A DNA stretch of 64,000 nt, taken from positions 186,001 to 250,000 of the forward strand of contig JANQPL010000018.1 in the NCBI GenBank assembly GCA_028289425.1, in the 5' to 3' direction. The position numbers were made by a program, and so were the translations under genes. The notes beneath the pieces are model-generated. The model made no database searches. It saw only the letters and a list, made by a program, of their open reading frames with translations, and was not told the origin of the DNA. Positions 9,803 to 18,217 of this stretch are shown in pieces. The DNA comes from Alphaproteobacteria bacterium (GTDB lineage: Bacteria > Pseudomonadota > Alphaproteobacteria > JANQMY01). Numbering within the stretch: the stretch's first letter is position 1; each line of letters begins with the position of its first letter.

Positions 9803-10660
9803 ATGCCGCGCATAGCCTATGTAAACGGTCGATATTTGCGTTATCCGAACGCGACCTTGTCAATCGACGATCGCGGTCTGCAATTTGGCGACAGCGTTTA
9901 CGAGGTGATTGCTGTCCGGCACGACCGGTTTGTCGAACTGGACGATCATTTGGCACGTCTGTGGCGCTCGCTGGAGGCACTACGAATGGCTTCTCCGGTG
10001 TCGGAGCCCGCCCTTCGCATTGTATTGCGGGAAATCAAACGGCGGAATCACGTGCAAGACGGCCTCCTCTATCTTCAGATCACGCGGGGAATTGCGCCGC
10101 GCAACCACAAATTTCCCGATCGGACCGTGCGGTCCACATTGATCGTGACCGGCGCACAGCGAACAAGCACCGATCAGCTAATGGCGCTGCGCGAGGGGGT
10201 CACCGTTGTAACGCTGGAGGATGCGCGTTGGCGACACTGCGATATTAAGTCGACTAATCTCCTTCCAAATGTATTGGCGAAGCAGACTGCAATCGATGCG
10301 GGTGCGCGGGAAGCTTGGCTGGTCGACGAAGAGGGCTTTATTACTGAAGGCACCAGCTCAACGGCTTGGATTGTCCTTGAGAACGGTCACGTGGTGACGA
10401 GACCGTTGTCCACACGCATCCTGCCGGGGGTCACACGCCTCAACCTTCTCGCGGTTTTGAAACAAATGCAGATCGAATGCGTCGAACGACCATTTACGGT
10501 CCAGGAAGCCGAGTTCGCCAAAGAGGCGTTTTTGACCAGCGCAAACAACCCGGTGACCCCGGTTGTGACGATCAACGGCGTCGTCATCGGTGATGGCACG
10601 CCGGGTCAGGTCACGCGATTGTTGCAGAGTGCTTATCAAACAGGCAACGGTGCGTCATAA
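9803..10660 (+). CDS. dat: D-amino-acid aminotransferase-like class IV PLP enzyme
   Basis: A fold-type IV PLP transaminase of 285 residues. The PLP lysine is in DIKSTNLLPN, and the phosphate-binding segment GFITEGTSSTAWIV follows. The N-terminal YVNGRYL and DRGLQFGDSVYE segments fit D-amino-acid or branched-chain aminotransferases and 4-amino-4-deoxychorismate lyases. The position between trkAH and hfq is where alphaproteobacteria usually carry a gene annotated as D-alanine aminotransferase. A ribosome binding site (AAAAGGGA) precedes the start. Substrate specificity cannot be fixed from sequence. Confidence 0.85.
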   Translation: MPRIAYVNGRYLRYPNATLSIDDRGLQFGDSVYEVIAVRHDRFVELDDHLARLWRSLEALRMASPVSEPALRIVLREIKRRNHVQDGLLYLQITRGIAPRNHKFPDRTVRSTLIVTGAQRTSTDQLMALREGVTVVTLEDARWRHCDIKSTNLLPNVLAKQTAIDAGAREAWLVDEEGFITEGTSSTAWIVLENGHVVTRPLSTRILPGVTRLNLLAVLKQMQIECVERPFTVQEAEFAKEAFLTSANNPVTPVVTINGVVIGDGTPGQVTRLLQSAYQTGNGAS

Positions 10661-10672
10661 AAGCGAATTCAA

Positions 10673-10704
10673 TCACAAAACAACAAAAAATAAGCCTTTT
10701 GTGA
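10673..10704. other. Inverted repeat upstream of hfq
   Basis: TCACAAAA (10673-10680) and TTTTGTGA (10697-10704) form 8-bp arms around a 16-base A-rich spacer just after the aminotransferase stop. It may act as a weak terminator or as a protein-binding site for hfq expression. The role is not established. Confidence 0.3.
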
Positions 10705-10846
10705 TGTTTCGCACTTGCAGCACGCCCCATGGTGTATCATCTTTCTTGTGCGATCGGCGCGTTGCGTTCCATGCCGGAAGAATCCTAGCGAAGAAAGCAA
10801 AAGCACCAGCGCATATTTGGGCCAAACTATAAAATGGGGTTCACCC

Positions 10847-11104
10847 ATGTCTTCTGAGAAGATTCAGAATCTGCAAGATACTTTTTTAAATAGCGTTAGA
10901 AAAAGCAAAACACCACTCACCGTATTTCTCATCAATGGAGTCAAGCTGCAGGGCGTGATCACCTGGTTTGACAATTTTTGTGTGTTGTTACGGCGGGATG
11001 GAAATTCGCAGCTTGTCTACAAGCATGCGATTTCGACGGTGATGCCATCGACGCCAGTGCAACTATTTGAGCCGGAAGTCGAGCAATCCGCATCTACGGA
11101 GTGA
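10847..11104 (+). CDS. hfq: RNA chaperone Hfq
   Basis: An 85-residue Sm-like protein forming hexameric rings that pair small RNAs with mRNAs. The Sm1 segment ([20 protein letters not shown]...GVKLQG) and the Sm2 signature YKHAIST are clear. The start is set at the ATG at 10847, giving [11 protein letters not shown], the usual Hfq N-terminus; the open frame extends 44 codons further upstream but that part has no Hfq character. hflX follows 49 bp downstream, the classical hfq-hflX pairing. Confidence 0.97.
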   Translation: MSSEKIQNLQDTFLNSVRKSKTPLTVFLINGVKLQGVITWFDNFCVLLRRDGNSQLVYKHAISTVMPSTPVQLFEPEVEQSASTE

Positions 11105-11153
11105 CGGTCGGCTTCAGCGCGGGCAGTAAGACGACGGCCCCGCACGACACAAT

Positions 11154-12566
11154 ATGAGCCGAAAAAAAACCGAACTCATTGAGACACGGCAACAAACGAC
11201 TCGTTGCCTGGTCGTCCATGCGGCCATGCGGGCTGCGTCAGGGCGGGGTGCGCCCGCTGCGCCACGTTCCGATGATGCTCAGCTTGACGAAATTCTGGGG
11301 CTTTCCCGGGCCATCGATTTGAACATCGTGGAGGGGCTGACACTTCACATCGATCAGATTCGACCCTCGACCTTTCTGAAATCGGGTCAAGTTGAAGGGG
11401 TGAAGGCCCAGGTCGCGGGGCAGGACATCGGACTTGTGGTGATCAATGCCGGCCTGTCCCCGATCCAGCAGCGCAATTTGGAAAAAGAGCTGGGCTGTAA
11501 GGTGATCGACCGGACGGGGCTGATCTTGGAAATTTTCGGTGCCAGGGCAGCCACCCGTGAGGGACGTCTCCAGGTGGAACTCGCCCATCTCACCTATCAG
11601 AAGAGCCGTTTGGTCCGATCCTGGACCCACCTGGAACGGCAGCGCGGCGGCGCCGGATTCTTGGGCGGTCCTGGCGAGACCCAGATCGAAGCGGATCGCC
11701 GGGTCATTGACGACAAGATTGCCAAGCTCAAGAAACAGTTGGAAGGTGTTGTTAAAACGCGGCAATTGCATCGCAAGGCGCGCAAGAAAGTGCCTTATCC
11801 GATTGTCGCCCTGGTGGGCTACACGAATGCGGGCAAATCCACTCTCTTCAATCTGCTCACATCTGCTGATGTGATGGCGCGGGATCAACTGTTCGCAACC
11901 CTAGATCCCACCATGCGCCAATTGGTGCTGCCCAGCGGCCGGCAAGTCATCTTGTCGGACACGGTGGGCTTTGTGTCCGATCTGCCGACCCAATTGGTGG
12001 CGGCGTTCCGGGCCACCTTGGAAGAGGTGCTTGAGGCAGATGTGATCATCCATGTACGGAACATGGCGGATCAGGATACGGTGGCACAGCGCCAAGATGT
12101 CCTTACGATTCTGGAAGATCTGGGCATTGCGCCGGACCAAGACGATCGTCAGTTCATTGAGGTTCAAAACAAGATCGATTTACTCGATGACGATGAAACG
12201 GAGCATTTGCGGTCGCGACAGCTTTATGCGGAAAAATCCGGGCGGTCGCATGTGGTGCTGATGTCCGCCACCGATGGTGACGGGGTCGGCGACCTTCTGG
12301 CGACGCTCGATGACGTGCTTGCCCACGCGCAGAAAGTGGTCGCCGTCTCGCTGCCGCCGCAGAATGGCGCCTTGATGGCGTGGCTCTACCGCCACGGGGA
12401 TGTTAAAGCCCGTTCGGTCGATGACGACGGGGTTACGCGCCTTACGGTAAGCATGGACGTCGATAATCTGGAACGGCTGAAGGCGAAACTGCCTGATGGG
12501 TGCCGCATCGAGCGTGCGGACCCGCCCTCCGGTCTTAAGATGCCTGAAAGTGCCGTCATTGGATGA
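11154..12566 (+). CDS. hflX: Ribosome-associated GTPase HflX
   Basis: A 470-residue OBG-HflX superfamily GTPase that splits stalled ribosomes under stress. The N-terminal HflX domain contains the conserved GGPGETQIEADRR stretch. The G domain shows G1 GYTNAGKST, G3 DTVGFVSDLP and G4 NKIDL. A C-terminal domain completes it. No strong ribosome binding site is visible before the ATG. The stop overlaps the next start by 4 bp (ATGA), implying translational coupling to the phosphatase gene. Confidence 0.96.
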   Translation: MSRKKTELIETRQQTTRCLVVHAAMRAASGRGAPAAPRSDDAQLDEILGLSRAIDLNIVEGLTLHIDQIRPSTFLKSGQVEGVKAQVAGQDIGLVVINAGLSPIQQRNLEKELGCKVIDRTGLILEIFGARAATREGRLQVELAHLTYQKSRLVRSWTHLERQRGGAGFLGGPGETQIEADRRVIDDKIAKLKKQLEGVVKTRQLHRKARKKVPYPIVALVGYTNAGKSTLFNLLTSADVMARDQLFATLDPTMRQLVLPSGRQVILSDTVGFVSDLPTQLVAAFRATLEEVLEADVIIHVRNMADQDTVAQRQDVLTILEDLGIAPDQDDRQFIEVQNKIDLLDDDETEHLRSRQLYAEKSGRSHVVLMSATDGDGVGDLLATLDDVLAHAQKVVAVSLPPQNGALMAWLYRHGDVKARSVDDDGVTRLTVSMDVDNLERLKAKLPDGCRIERADPPSGLKMPESAVIG

Positions 12567-13378
12567 GTTCACTCACCGATAAAGTCTCGGCGTTGATCGC
12601 CGAGGTGGCGGCGGACAAAATCTTGCCGCGGTTTCGGCAGCTATCTAAATCCGACATTGATGATAAGGGCGGCGGCGACCCAGTCACCATTGCGGACATT
12701 GAGGCCGAACAAGCCCTCACCCCAAGACTGATGGCGCTGGTGCCGGGCAGCCGGGTCATTGGCGAAGAAGCGGTTCACGAAAACCCCAAGCTTCTCGACG
12801 ACTTGGCGGACGACGATCCCTTGTGGATTGTCGATCCGGTGGACGGCACCAAAAACTTCACCAACGGGTCACCCAACTTTGTGGTCATCGTGGCGCTGTT
12901 AAAAGCTCGGCAAACGGTCGCCGGATGGATTTATCAGCCAACGGAAGAAAAAATGACCGTGGCGGAGAAGGGGGCAGGGGCCCATGAAGGAGACCGCCGC
13001 CTTTTCACGTCGGACACAACAGAGCTGCGCGACATGCGGGCCGCCATACATACAGGAAACATTGTCAAAGAGCGTCGGCCCCTTCTTAATGAAAGAGCCG
13101 AGATTTTCGCGTCCAACCAACCCCTTTATTGCGCCGGGATGGTCTATCAGCAACTAGCGCGGGGTGACCTGGACTGTTCCTTTTTCGGCCGCACCAAGCC
13201 TTGGGATCATGCCGCCGGGGCGCTCATTTTGGCCGAGGCCGGCGGACATACCGCCTTTACGAATGATGGTGTCACCTATGTGGCGGACCGTGGCGACCGC
13301 ATCGGCCTCATTGCCGCAAGCTCGGAAGCCGTTTGGCAGTCCGTCCGTACAGAGATTATCAAAGACCTAGTCTTTTGA
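12563..13378 (+). CDS. Inositol monophosphatase family protein
   Basis: A 271-residue Mg2+-dependent phosphatase of the IMPase/CysQ/HisN superfamily. The metal-binding residues are in GEEAV (about residue 68), DPVDGTKNF (about 92-100) and the C-terminal WDHAAGALILAEAGG. Candidates for the substrate include histidinol phosphate (HisN-type), inositol phosphate and 3'-phosphoadenosine phosphate; the motifs do not decide. It is translationally coupled to hflX, and its last 12 bases overlap the end of convergent mazG. Confidence 0.88.
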   Translation: MSSLTDKVSALIAEVAADKILPRFRQLSKSDIDDKGGGDPVTIADIEAEQALTPRLMALVPGSRVIGEEAVHENPKLLDDLADDDPLWIVDPVDGTKNFTNGSPNFVVIVALLKARQTVAGWIYQPTEEKMTVAEKGAGAHEGDRRLFTSDTTELRDMRAAIHTGNIVKERRPLLNERAEIFASNQPLYCAGMVYQQLARGDLDCSFFGRTKPWDHAAGALILAEAGGHTAFTNDGVTYVADRGDRIGLIAASSEAVWQSVRTEIIKDLVF

Positions 13379-14194
13379 CGCGTGCTCCTCTTTCTTGATC
13401 GACTGCCACAACGCCTCCATTTCATCCAAATCTGCTTCTTGCGGTGAGGTTCCCTTGGCTTCAAGCCGGCTTTCGATCTCACGAAAACGCCGGCGGAACT
13501 TCGCGTTCGTACTGCGTAAGGCCGCTTCCGGATCGATTTGCAGGTGCCGGCACAGATTGGCCACCACGAACAAAACATCCCCCATCTCGTCTTCAAGGCG
13601 TTCGGGTGCCGCCCCGTTTGCCATTTCGTGTTTCAGTTCGCCCACCTCTTCGGTGAGCTTGTCGAAAATGGGGGCTGCTTCCGACCAATCGAACCCGACC
13701 CGGGCGGCCCGCTTCTGAAGTTTCACGGCCCGGGTCAATGCGGGAAGGCCCACCGGCACATCATCGAGAATACTGCGCGCTTCTCCTTTGGCCGCGCGTT
13801 CGGCCGCCTTCTGATCCTCCCACGCGGCGGTTTGACCTTCCGATGTGCGTTCTTCCGCATCGGCAAATACGTGCGGATGCCGACGGATCATCTTGTCGCT
13901 GATGGCGTCAGCCACATCACCGAAGTCGAAATGGCCGGCTTCCTTGGCCATCTGGGCGTGGAAGACCACCTGGAACAAGAGGTCCCCTAATTCATCTTTG
14001 ATCGCGGCCGGGTCGTTCTGCTCGATGGCATCGGCCACTTCATAGGCTTCTTCGATGGTGTAGGGGGCGATGGTCTTAAAGGTTTGCTCCAGATCCCACG
14101 GGCAGCCGCCCTTGGGGTCCCGCAGGCGCGCCATGATCTCAAGCAGCGCAGTGACCCCGGCATTTGCTTGGGATTCGTCGTCGCCTGTCGTCAT
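13367..14194 (-). CDS. mazG: Nucleoside triphosphate pyrophosphohydrolase MazG
   Basis: A 275-residue all-alpha NTP pyrophosphohydrolase that hydrolyses (d)NTPs and limits (p)ppGpp-related stress. The first MazG domain has GGCPWDLEQT and the metal-binding EEAYEVADAI...DELGDLLFQVVFHA pattern. The second domain shows EEVGELKHEM...DEMGDVLFVVANL. This tandem-domain form is the usual proteobacterial one. It converges on the IMPase gene with a 12-bp overlap and its start overlaps the upstream transporter stop by 4 bp. Confidence 0.95.
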   Translation of the reverse strand: MTTGDDESQANAGVTALLEIMARLRDPKGGCPWDLEQTFKTIAPYTIEEAYEVADAIEQNDPAAIKDELGDLLFQVVFHAQMAKEAGHFDFGDVADAISDKMIRRHPHVFADAEERTSEGQTAAWEDQKAAERAAKGEARSILDDVPVGLPALTRAVKLQKRAARVGFDWSEAAPIFDKLTEEVGELKHEMANGAAPERLEDEMGDVLFVVANLCRHLQIDPEAALRSTNAKFRRRFREIESRLEAKGTSPQEADLDEMEALWQSIKKEEHASKD

Positions 14195-15693
14195 GATTTC
14201 TCCGGCGCATCCGGGTCCGGCCTAAGATCGGTCTTCTGTTCTGCGACCGGACTGGTCTGGTCTTTTGCCGTCACCGCGGCCGCCGACAGGCTCGGCATGG
14301 GCTGGGGCGCAGGTCCGCCAATCGACACGCTCTTACCCCCTTTGGCGAAGGCCAGATTGGGCTGGCGCCCTTGAAGCGCGTCTTGCAGCCCTTCTTGAAC
14401 CCGCTGATCGAGCGGGAAGTCCCACATGATCCACCCTGCCAAGGCCAGAAGCACTGCCGGAACGCCCACATAGATGACCTTCAACGCCAACAGACCCTGC
14501 GCCGTGTTTTGAGCATCGGCCCCGGTCTCAACACCGAAATACTGGATCACCGGAAGGGTCAGCAGTGCCGTGGCATAACCGATCTTGTTCGTCAGTGTGA
14601 GGAGCGAATAATAGATACCGGTTTTGTCTTGACCGGATTCAACGGCGTCTTGGTCTTTGATGTCGGCCATCATCGCGCGCAACAGGAACGAGGCCGCGCC
14701 ATAGGCCAGCCCGAACAGCGTGAAACCCGTAAGGGTGATCCAGAAATGGCCCGGCGGGATGATCAGCAAGGGCAGGGCCGCAAGCGCGCCATAAAACATG
14801 GCCCAGGCAAAGGTGCGATGTTTGCCGATCTTATAACTCAGATGGATCCAGGCCGGCACGGCAATGACGCCAGCGAGGAAGTAAAACAGGAGCAGGAAAT
14901 TCGCCATGCCATGCATTTGAAGGATCAAGGGCACGAACCAGAAATAGAGCGTGCCCGTCACGCCGGTGGCAGCCGCCTGTAGAAAATCCGCCGCAAGCAA
15001 ATAGCGCAACGGCCTGTTGTTTGCGATGACCCGCAAGGCTTCACGCCAGTCGATCGGTTCTTTCGGCGGCGCGGGCCGTTCGTGAACCAGAGACACGGCA
15101 GCCGCAACACCAATCGGCAGCAAGATGATGATGAACAGGCCCATATTGCGGACCACATCCACCTTGGCCACTTCGTCCATAACCAGTTCCATGACCGCCG
15201 GCATGGCGAGCACCCCGAACATGCCGCCGATCAAAGCGAATTCACGCCAACCCTGAATGCGGCTGCGTTCATGATAATCGCCCGAAAGTTCGGCGCCCCA
15301 AGACATGTGGGAGATGGTGATGAGCGTCCAGCCGATATAGAGGACGAACATCCAGAAGCCCAAATGGAAGGCCCCCGCACCCTCGGGCGGCATAAACAGG
15401 TAATAGGTGGCCAGCGCGATGATCGGCACGGCAATGACCAACCAGTGGCGGCGGCGCCCCCATCTTGTCGAGTAGCGGTCGCTCACCACCCCCAAGACCG
15501 GGTCTGTCACCACATCCCAAAGCCGCATGAAGAACAAAACATAGCCGACGGCGGCGGCGCTCATGCCCACATGGTTTTCGTAGAAGAAAGGCAGGTGCAC
15601 CACCAGCGGCAGGCCCAGCGCGGAAATCGGAATGGCGGGCAGCACGAAGGCTGCAATTTGCCAGCCCTTTAGTTTCTGTTCTTGGGCCGTCAT
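14191..15693 (-). CDS. GPH-family (MFS_2) cation symporter-like transporter
   Basis: A 500-residue polytopic membrane protein of the glycoside-pentoside-hexuronide:cation symporter family. The family signature DVVTDPVLGVVSDRYSTRWGRRRHWL is in the loop after the second helix. About 12 hydrophobic segments follow. The last 60 residues form a hydrophilic, Pro/Ala-rich cytoplasmic tail. It is one of three GPH-type proteins in this window (others at 39.6 and 52.1 kb). Substrate is unknown: distant family members carry sugars or sulfonates. It overlaps mazG by 4 bp. Confidence 0.85.
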   Translation of the reverse strand: MTAQEQKLKGWQIAAFVLPAIPISALGLPLVVHLPFFYENHVGMSAAAVGYVLFFMRLWDVVTDPVLGVVSDRYSTRWGRRRHWLVIAVPIIALATYYLFMPPEGAGAFHLGFWMFVLYIGWTLITISHMSWGAELSGDYHERSRIQGWREFALIGGMFGVLAMPAVMELVMDEVAKVDVVRNMGLFIIILLPIGVAAAVSLVHERPAPPKEPIDWREALRVIANNRPLRYLLAADFLQAAATGVTGTLYFWFVPLILQMHGMANFLLLFYFLAGVIAVPAWIHLSYKIGKHRTFAWAMFYGALAALPLLIIPPGHFWITLTGFTLFGLAYGAASFLLRAMMADIKDQDAVESGQDKTGIYYSLLTLTNKIGYATALLTLPVIQYFGVETGADAQNTAQGLLALKVIYVGVPAVLLALAGWIMWDFPLDQRVQEGLQDALQGRQPNLAFAKGGKSVSIGGPAPQPMPSLSAAAVTAKDQTSPVAEQKTDLRPDPDAPEKS

Positions 15694-15829
15694 TCAGTCT
15701 CCCATTGGGTCATCGGACACGTTGTGCGCGCAGATGGGTAGACATATGGCATGGGAACAGGCCTTGAAAAGAGAAAGCCGCACGCTGTTACGGCATTGTT
15801 ACACAATTTTTCGATAGGAGGGCCCATGG

Positions 15830-16249
15830 TCAGCTTTCCGGATTGCGCGGGAAGATGGGCCAGCTTGGCGCGCCTTTCAGCCATTCGTGCTCCCGTTCCC
15901 CCCAATAGGCGGCATCGGGCTTCAGCCAAGACGGGTCATCCAGCGTGCCGGCCTTGATGAATTCCACTTCCGGCGAGAATTCGGCGCGGGTGATCAGCGG
16001 CGATCCGCATTGGTTGCAGAAATAGCGCAGCACAGCGCCGCCGCTTTCGCCTATGTCCTGGTAGGCGGTCAAACTGTCACCGGACGCGTCCAATGAGCCT
16101 GCCGGGAAAGCCACCACAACACTCAACGCCGACCCGCTTTGTTTCTGGCAGTTACGGCAGTGACAAACAGCCGTGGTGATGGGCTCCGCGTCCGTTCGGT
16201 AGCGGACCTTGCCGCACAAACAGCCGCCTTCAATCTTGGTCATGATCAT
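15830..16249 (-). CDS. GFA/CENP-V domain zinc protein
   Basis: A 139-residue protein of the GFA family, named after the glutathione-dependent formaldehyde-activating enzyme. Zinc-binding cysteines are in GGCLCGKVRY near the N-terminus, CHCRNCQKQSGS near residue 30 and FCNQCGSPL near residue 80. Most members have no proven activity, so formaldehyde chemistry should not be assumed. The ATG at 16249 or the one at 16243 could be used. It is followed by a 136-bp gap before the GPH transporter. Confidence 0.85.
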   Translation of the reverse strand: MIMTKIEGGCLCGKVRYRTDAEPITTAVCHCRNCQKQSGSALSVVVAFPAGSLDASGDSLTAYQDIGESGGAVLRYFCNQCGSPLITRAEFSPEVEFIKAGTLDDPSWLKPDAAYWGEREHEWLKGAPSWPIFPRNPES

Positions 16250-16309
16250 TTCCTTTTCTTTTTGTTGTTTCGTCCGGGACCGTTAACTCTAACAAGGTTT
16301 CGCATGGAG

Positions 16310-16330
16310 ATGGGTGCATGGGGTTCATCC
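16310..16330. repeat. 21-bp direct repeat, left copy
   Basis: The sequence ATGGGTGCATGGGG followed by TTCATCC at 16310-16330 recurs exactly at 16437-16457. The two copies bracket the 28-bp-stem hairpin. A shorter match (ATGGGGTTCA) lies just before hfq near 10834, probably by chance. Confidence 0.9.
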
Positions 16331-16347
16331 GCATATTGGCCCCCGCA

Positions 16348-16420
16348 CCTCCCCGCTCCCCCGGCCCAACCACCCGTAGCAGGGTACCCTTGGGGTGGTT
16401 GGGCCGGGGGAGCGGGGAGG
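16348..16420. repeat. 28-bp perfect inverted repeat (long hairpin)
   Basis: The left arm at 16348-16375 (beginning CCTCCCCGCTCCCCC) is the exact reverse complement of the right arm at 16393-16420. The 17-base loop contains a further 10-base palindrome AGGGTACCCT at 16381-16390. The element is far longer and more GC-rich than a normal terminator and has no U-tract. It is framed by the 21-bp direct repeats. Confidence 0.92.
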
Positions 16421-16436
16421 AGAGGCTCGATCAACA

Positions 16437-16457
16437 ATGGGTGCATGGGGTTCATCC
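16437..16457. repeat. 21-bp direct repeat, right copy
   Basis: An exact copy of 16310-16330, starting 17 bases after the right arm of the hairpin. Both copies have the same orientation. Confidence 0.9.
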
Positions 16458-16503
16458 AAGTTTTTGCCGGTGACCCCCTTGATTGATGTCCAAATACACC
16501 AAA

Positions 16504-16521
16504 GGCCCGCATTCGCGGGCC
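16504..16521 (-). terminator. Terminator-like hairpin downstream of the DMT gene
   Basis: GGCCCGC (16504-16510), a 4-base loop and GCGGGCC (16515-16521) form a strong 7-bp stem. On the minus strand it is followed by TTT and mixed bases. It lies about 170 bases beyond the stop of the DMT transporter gene and could end that transcript. Confidence 0.45.
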
Positions 16522-16692
16522 CCAATAGTGTTTCGGATTTCGGTTCCATGTCGGCCTTCCTTCGTGTCGACGGCGGCCTCCCCATCCTGTCAGACTATCA
16601 CAATTGCATCGGCGTTTCGTGGCCGATGTCACGGAGCGTGGTGGGACGAACATCGTGCTTAACAAAGAAGAACTACTCCTGGTGGCAGCGCT

Positions 16693-17142
16693 CTAACCGC
16701 TGCTCTCCACCAGCGCGGCGCCGGCGAGCACAAGACCAAGGCCCAAAAGCTTAAGGGCATTGACGGGCTGTTGTTGCACACCGAAGGCCCCCACATGGTC
16801 CGCCAGCGTTGCGCCCAGCAATTGTCCCCCGACGATACACACAAAGAACAGGGCAACCCCCAGTACCGGCGCGATCATGACGCCGCCCACCACAAAGAAA
16901 ACGCCGATCAGCCCGCCCAGGGCGACCCACCAGGGCAAACTTCGCACCTGGGAGAGATCTCCGTGCCCTTTCCCGAGCGTCAGCCAAATCGCCACAACCA
17001 AGGCAAGACTGATCGCCACCGAAATGGCGGCGGCCAGTAAGGTGCTGTCCAAGCGCCCGGCCATGGCCGAATTGATCGGCGGCTGAAAGGACAAGGCGGC
17101 GCCCACCGCAATGGCAGCGAGGATGTAAAGGGGATAGGCCAC
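16693..17142 (-). CDS. DMT-superfamily transporter, YdcZ/DUF606 type
   Basis: A 149-residue integral membrane protein with about five hydrophobic helices. The N-terminal AVGAALSFQPPINSAMAGRL and the central VGGVMIAPVLGVALFFVCIVGGQLLG segments fit the DUF606 branch of the drug/metabolite transporter superfamily, half-size proteins that probably work as dimers. The substrate is unknown. It is a single gene on the minus strand, divergent from the alpha/beta hydrolase gene across a 140-bp gap. Confidence 0.82.
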   Translation of the reverse strand: MAYPLYILAAIAVGAALSFQPPINSAMAGRLDSTLLAAAISVAISLALVVAIWLTLGKGHGDLSQVRSLPWWVALGGLIGVFFVVGGVMIAPVLGVALFFVCIVGGQLLGATLADHVGAFGVQQQPVNALKLLGLGLVLAGAALVESSG

Positions 17143-17282
17143 GAATTCACTCCTTGTTTAGGCGATCATGATGAAGCTTTGCGCAGGTGCATGCTTCGGC
17201 AGTCACCGATTTTGCTTTTCAACGCGTCCAAGAGGTAATCTACATCAACGAACAGGACGCGGTTCAATAGGGGAGGCGAGCC

Positions 17283-18191
17283 ATGGCAGGCTTCGAGGGA
17301 ACCAAGACCGTACGGGCCAACGGGGTAGAACTTGCGTATGTGGAACAGGGCGGCGGCGACCCTGTGGTCTTTGTCCATGGGGCGATTAGCGATCTGCGCA
17401 CCTGGGAGAATCAGCTGCCGGCCATTGGATCGCGGTATCGCGCCATTGCCTACAGCCGGCGGTTCGCGCGCCCCAATGTGGACTTGCAGCCGTCGGGAGA
17501 GGATCCGTGGGGGCGCCACGTTCATGACTTGGTTGCGTTCCTTAAGGAAGTGGGGGCAGCGCCCGCCCATCTGGTGGGCAATTCGCAAGGGGCTTTCATC
17601 AGTCTACTGACGGCGTTACATCATCCCACGGTGGTGCGCAGTCTGGTTTTGGAAGAGCCGGCGGCGATCTCGATCTGGGGGGTGAGCATTCCGCCGAAAC
17701 TATCCGAACTTGTGCGCCTTGCCCTGTCACAGCCGCAATCGGCATTAGCACTTTTGCGCTCCGCCATTAGCATGCAGATTCCCATGCAGCGCGCCTTTAA
17801 GCGCGGCGATGATGAAGAAGCGGTGGAGATTTTCGTGCGGGGCGTCCTGGGGGATAAGGCTTATGAAAAGCTGCCGGTGCCCCGGCTTCATCAGATTGAC
17901 GAAAACATAAGCACGTTGAAAGCTTTGGCCTTGCGGGCCGACTTGCCCCCTTTATCGGAAGGGCCGGTGCGCCATATGCCGATCCCCACATTGCTGATCA
18001 ATGGCACAGAGAGCCCGGACCTGCTGGTCCGCTTGCTGGAGCGGCTGGAATTCCTGCTGCCGAATGTAGAACGGCTGGAAGTCAAAGGCGCGTCCCACTT
18101 CATGCATGAGGACGATCCGGCTACGGTCAATCAGGCGATCCTGGATTTCCTTAAGCGGCAGAACATCGATGCCGAGCAAGAGGCGGCTTAG
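17283..18191 (+). CDS. Alpha/beta-fold hydrolase
   Basis: A 302-residue soluble alpha/beta hydrolase. The oxyanion-hole motif VFVHGAISDLRTW is near residue 35. The nucleophile elbow GNSQG gives a serine near residue 102. The acid is likely in INGTESPDL and the histidine in GASHFMHED near the C-terminus. All three catalytic positions are therefore present. Similar proteins include haloalkane dehalogenase- and ester-hydrolase-like enzymes; the substrate is not identifiable. A good ribosome binding site (GGGGAGGCG) precedes the ATG. Confidence 0.85.
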   Translation: MAGFEGTKTVRANGVELAYVEQGGGDPVVFVHGAISDLRTWENQLPAIGSRYRAIAYSRRFARPNVDLQPSGEDPWGRHVHDLVAFLKEVGAAPAHLVGNSQGAFISLLTALHHPTVVRSLVLEEPAAISIWGVSIPPKLSELVRLALSQPQSALALLRSAISMQIPMQRAFKRGDDEEAVEIFVRGVLGDKAYEKLPVPRLHQIDENISTLKALALRADLPPLSEGPVRHMPIPTLLINGTESPDLLVRLLERLEFLLPNVERLEVKGASHFMHEDDPATVNQAILDFLKRQNIDAEQEAA

Positions 18192-18217
18192 CGGTTACGA
18201 TAAGGCACTCACAGCCC

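Larger units (their letters stand above)
16250..16692. other. 443-bp gene-free stretch with repeats and hairpins
   Basis: No convincing coding sequence. The open frames here are caused by a GC-rich inverted repeat and give low-complexity Pro/Gly translations. The stretch holds a 21-bp direct repeat pair, a 28-bp perfect hairpin and a terminator-like hairpin, listed separately. It lies between the GFA gene and the DMT transporter gene, both on the minus strand. Confidence 0.7.

Noticed and set aside
10834-10846. Partial match before hfq to the 21-bp direct repeat
   Set aside because: Only about 10 bases match (ATGGGGTTCA) and there is no hairpin; chance similarity is sufficient.
14371-14982. 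Long plus-strand open frame opposite the first GPH transporter
   Set aside because: Antisense shadow of a membrane protein gene; the translation is His/Gln/Arg-rich and unlike a protein.
16246-16665. Open frame of 139 codons across the long hairpin
   Set aside because: It is produced by the GC-rich inverted repeat and direct repeats, giving low-complexity Pro/Gly sequence.
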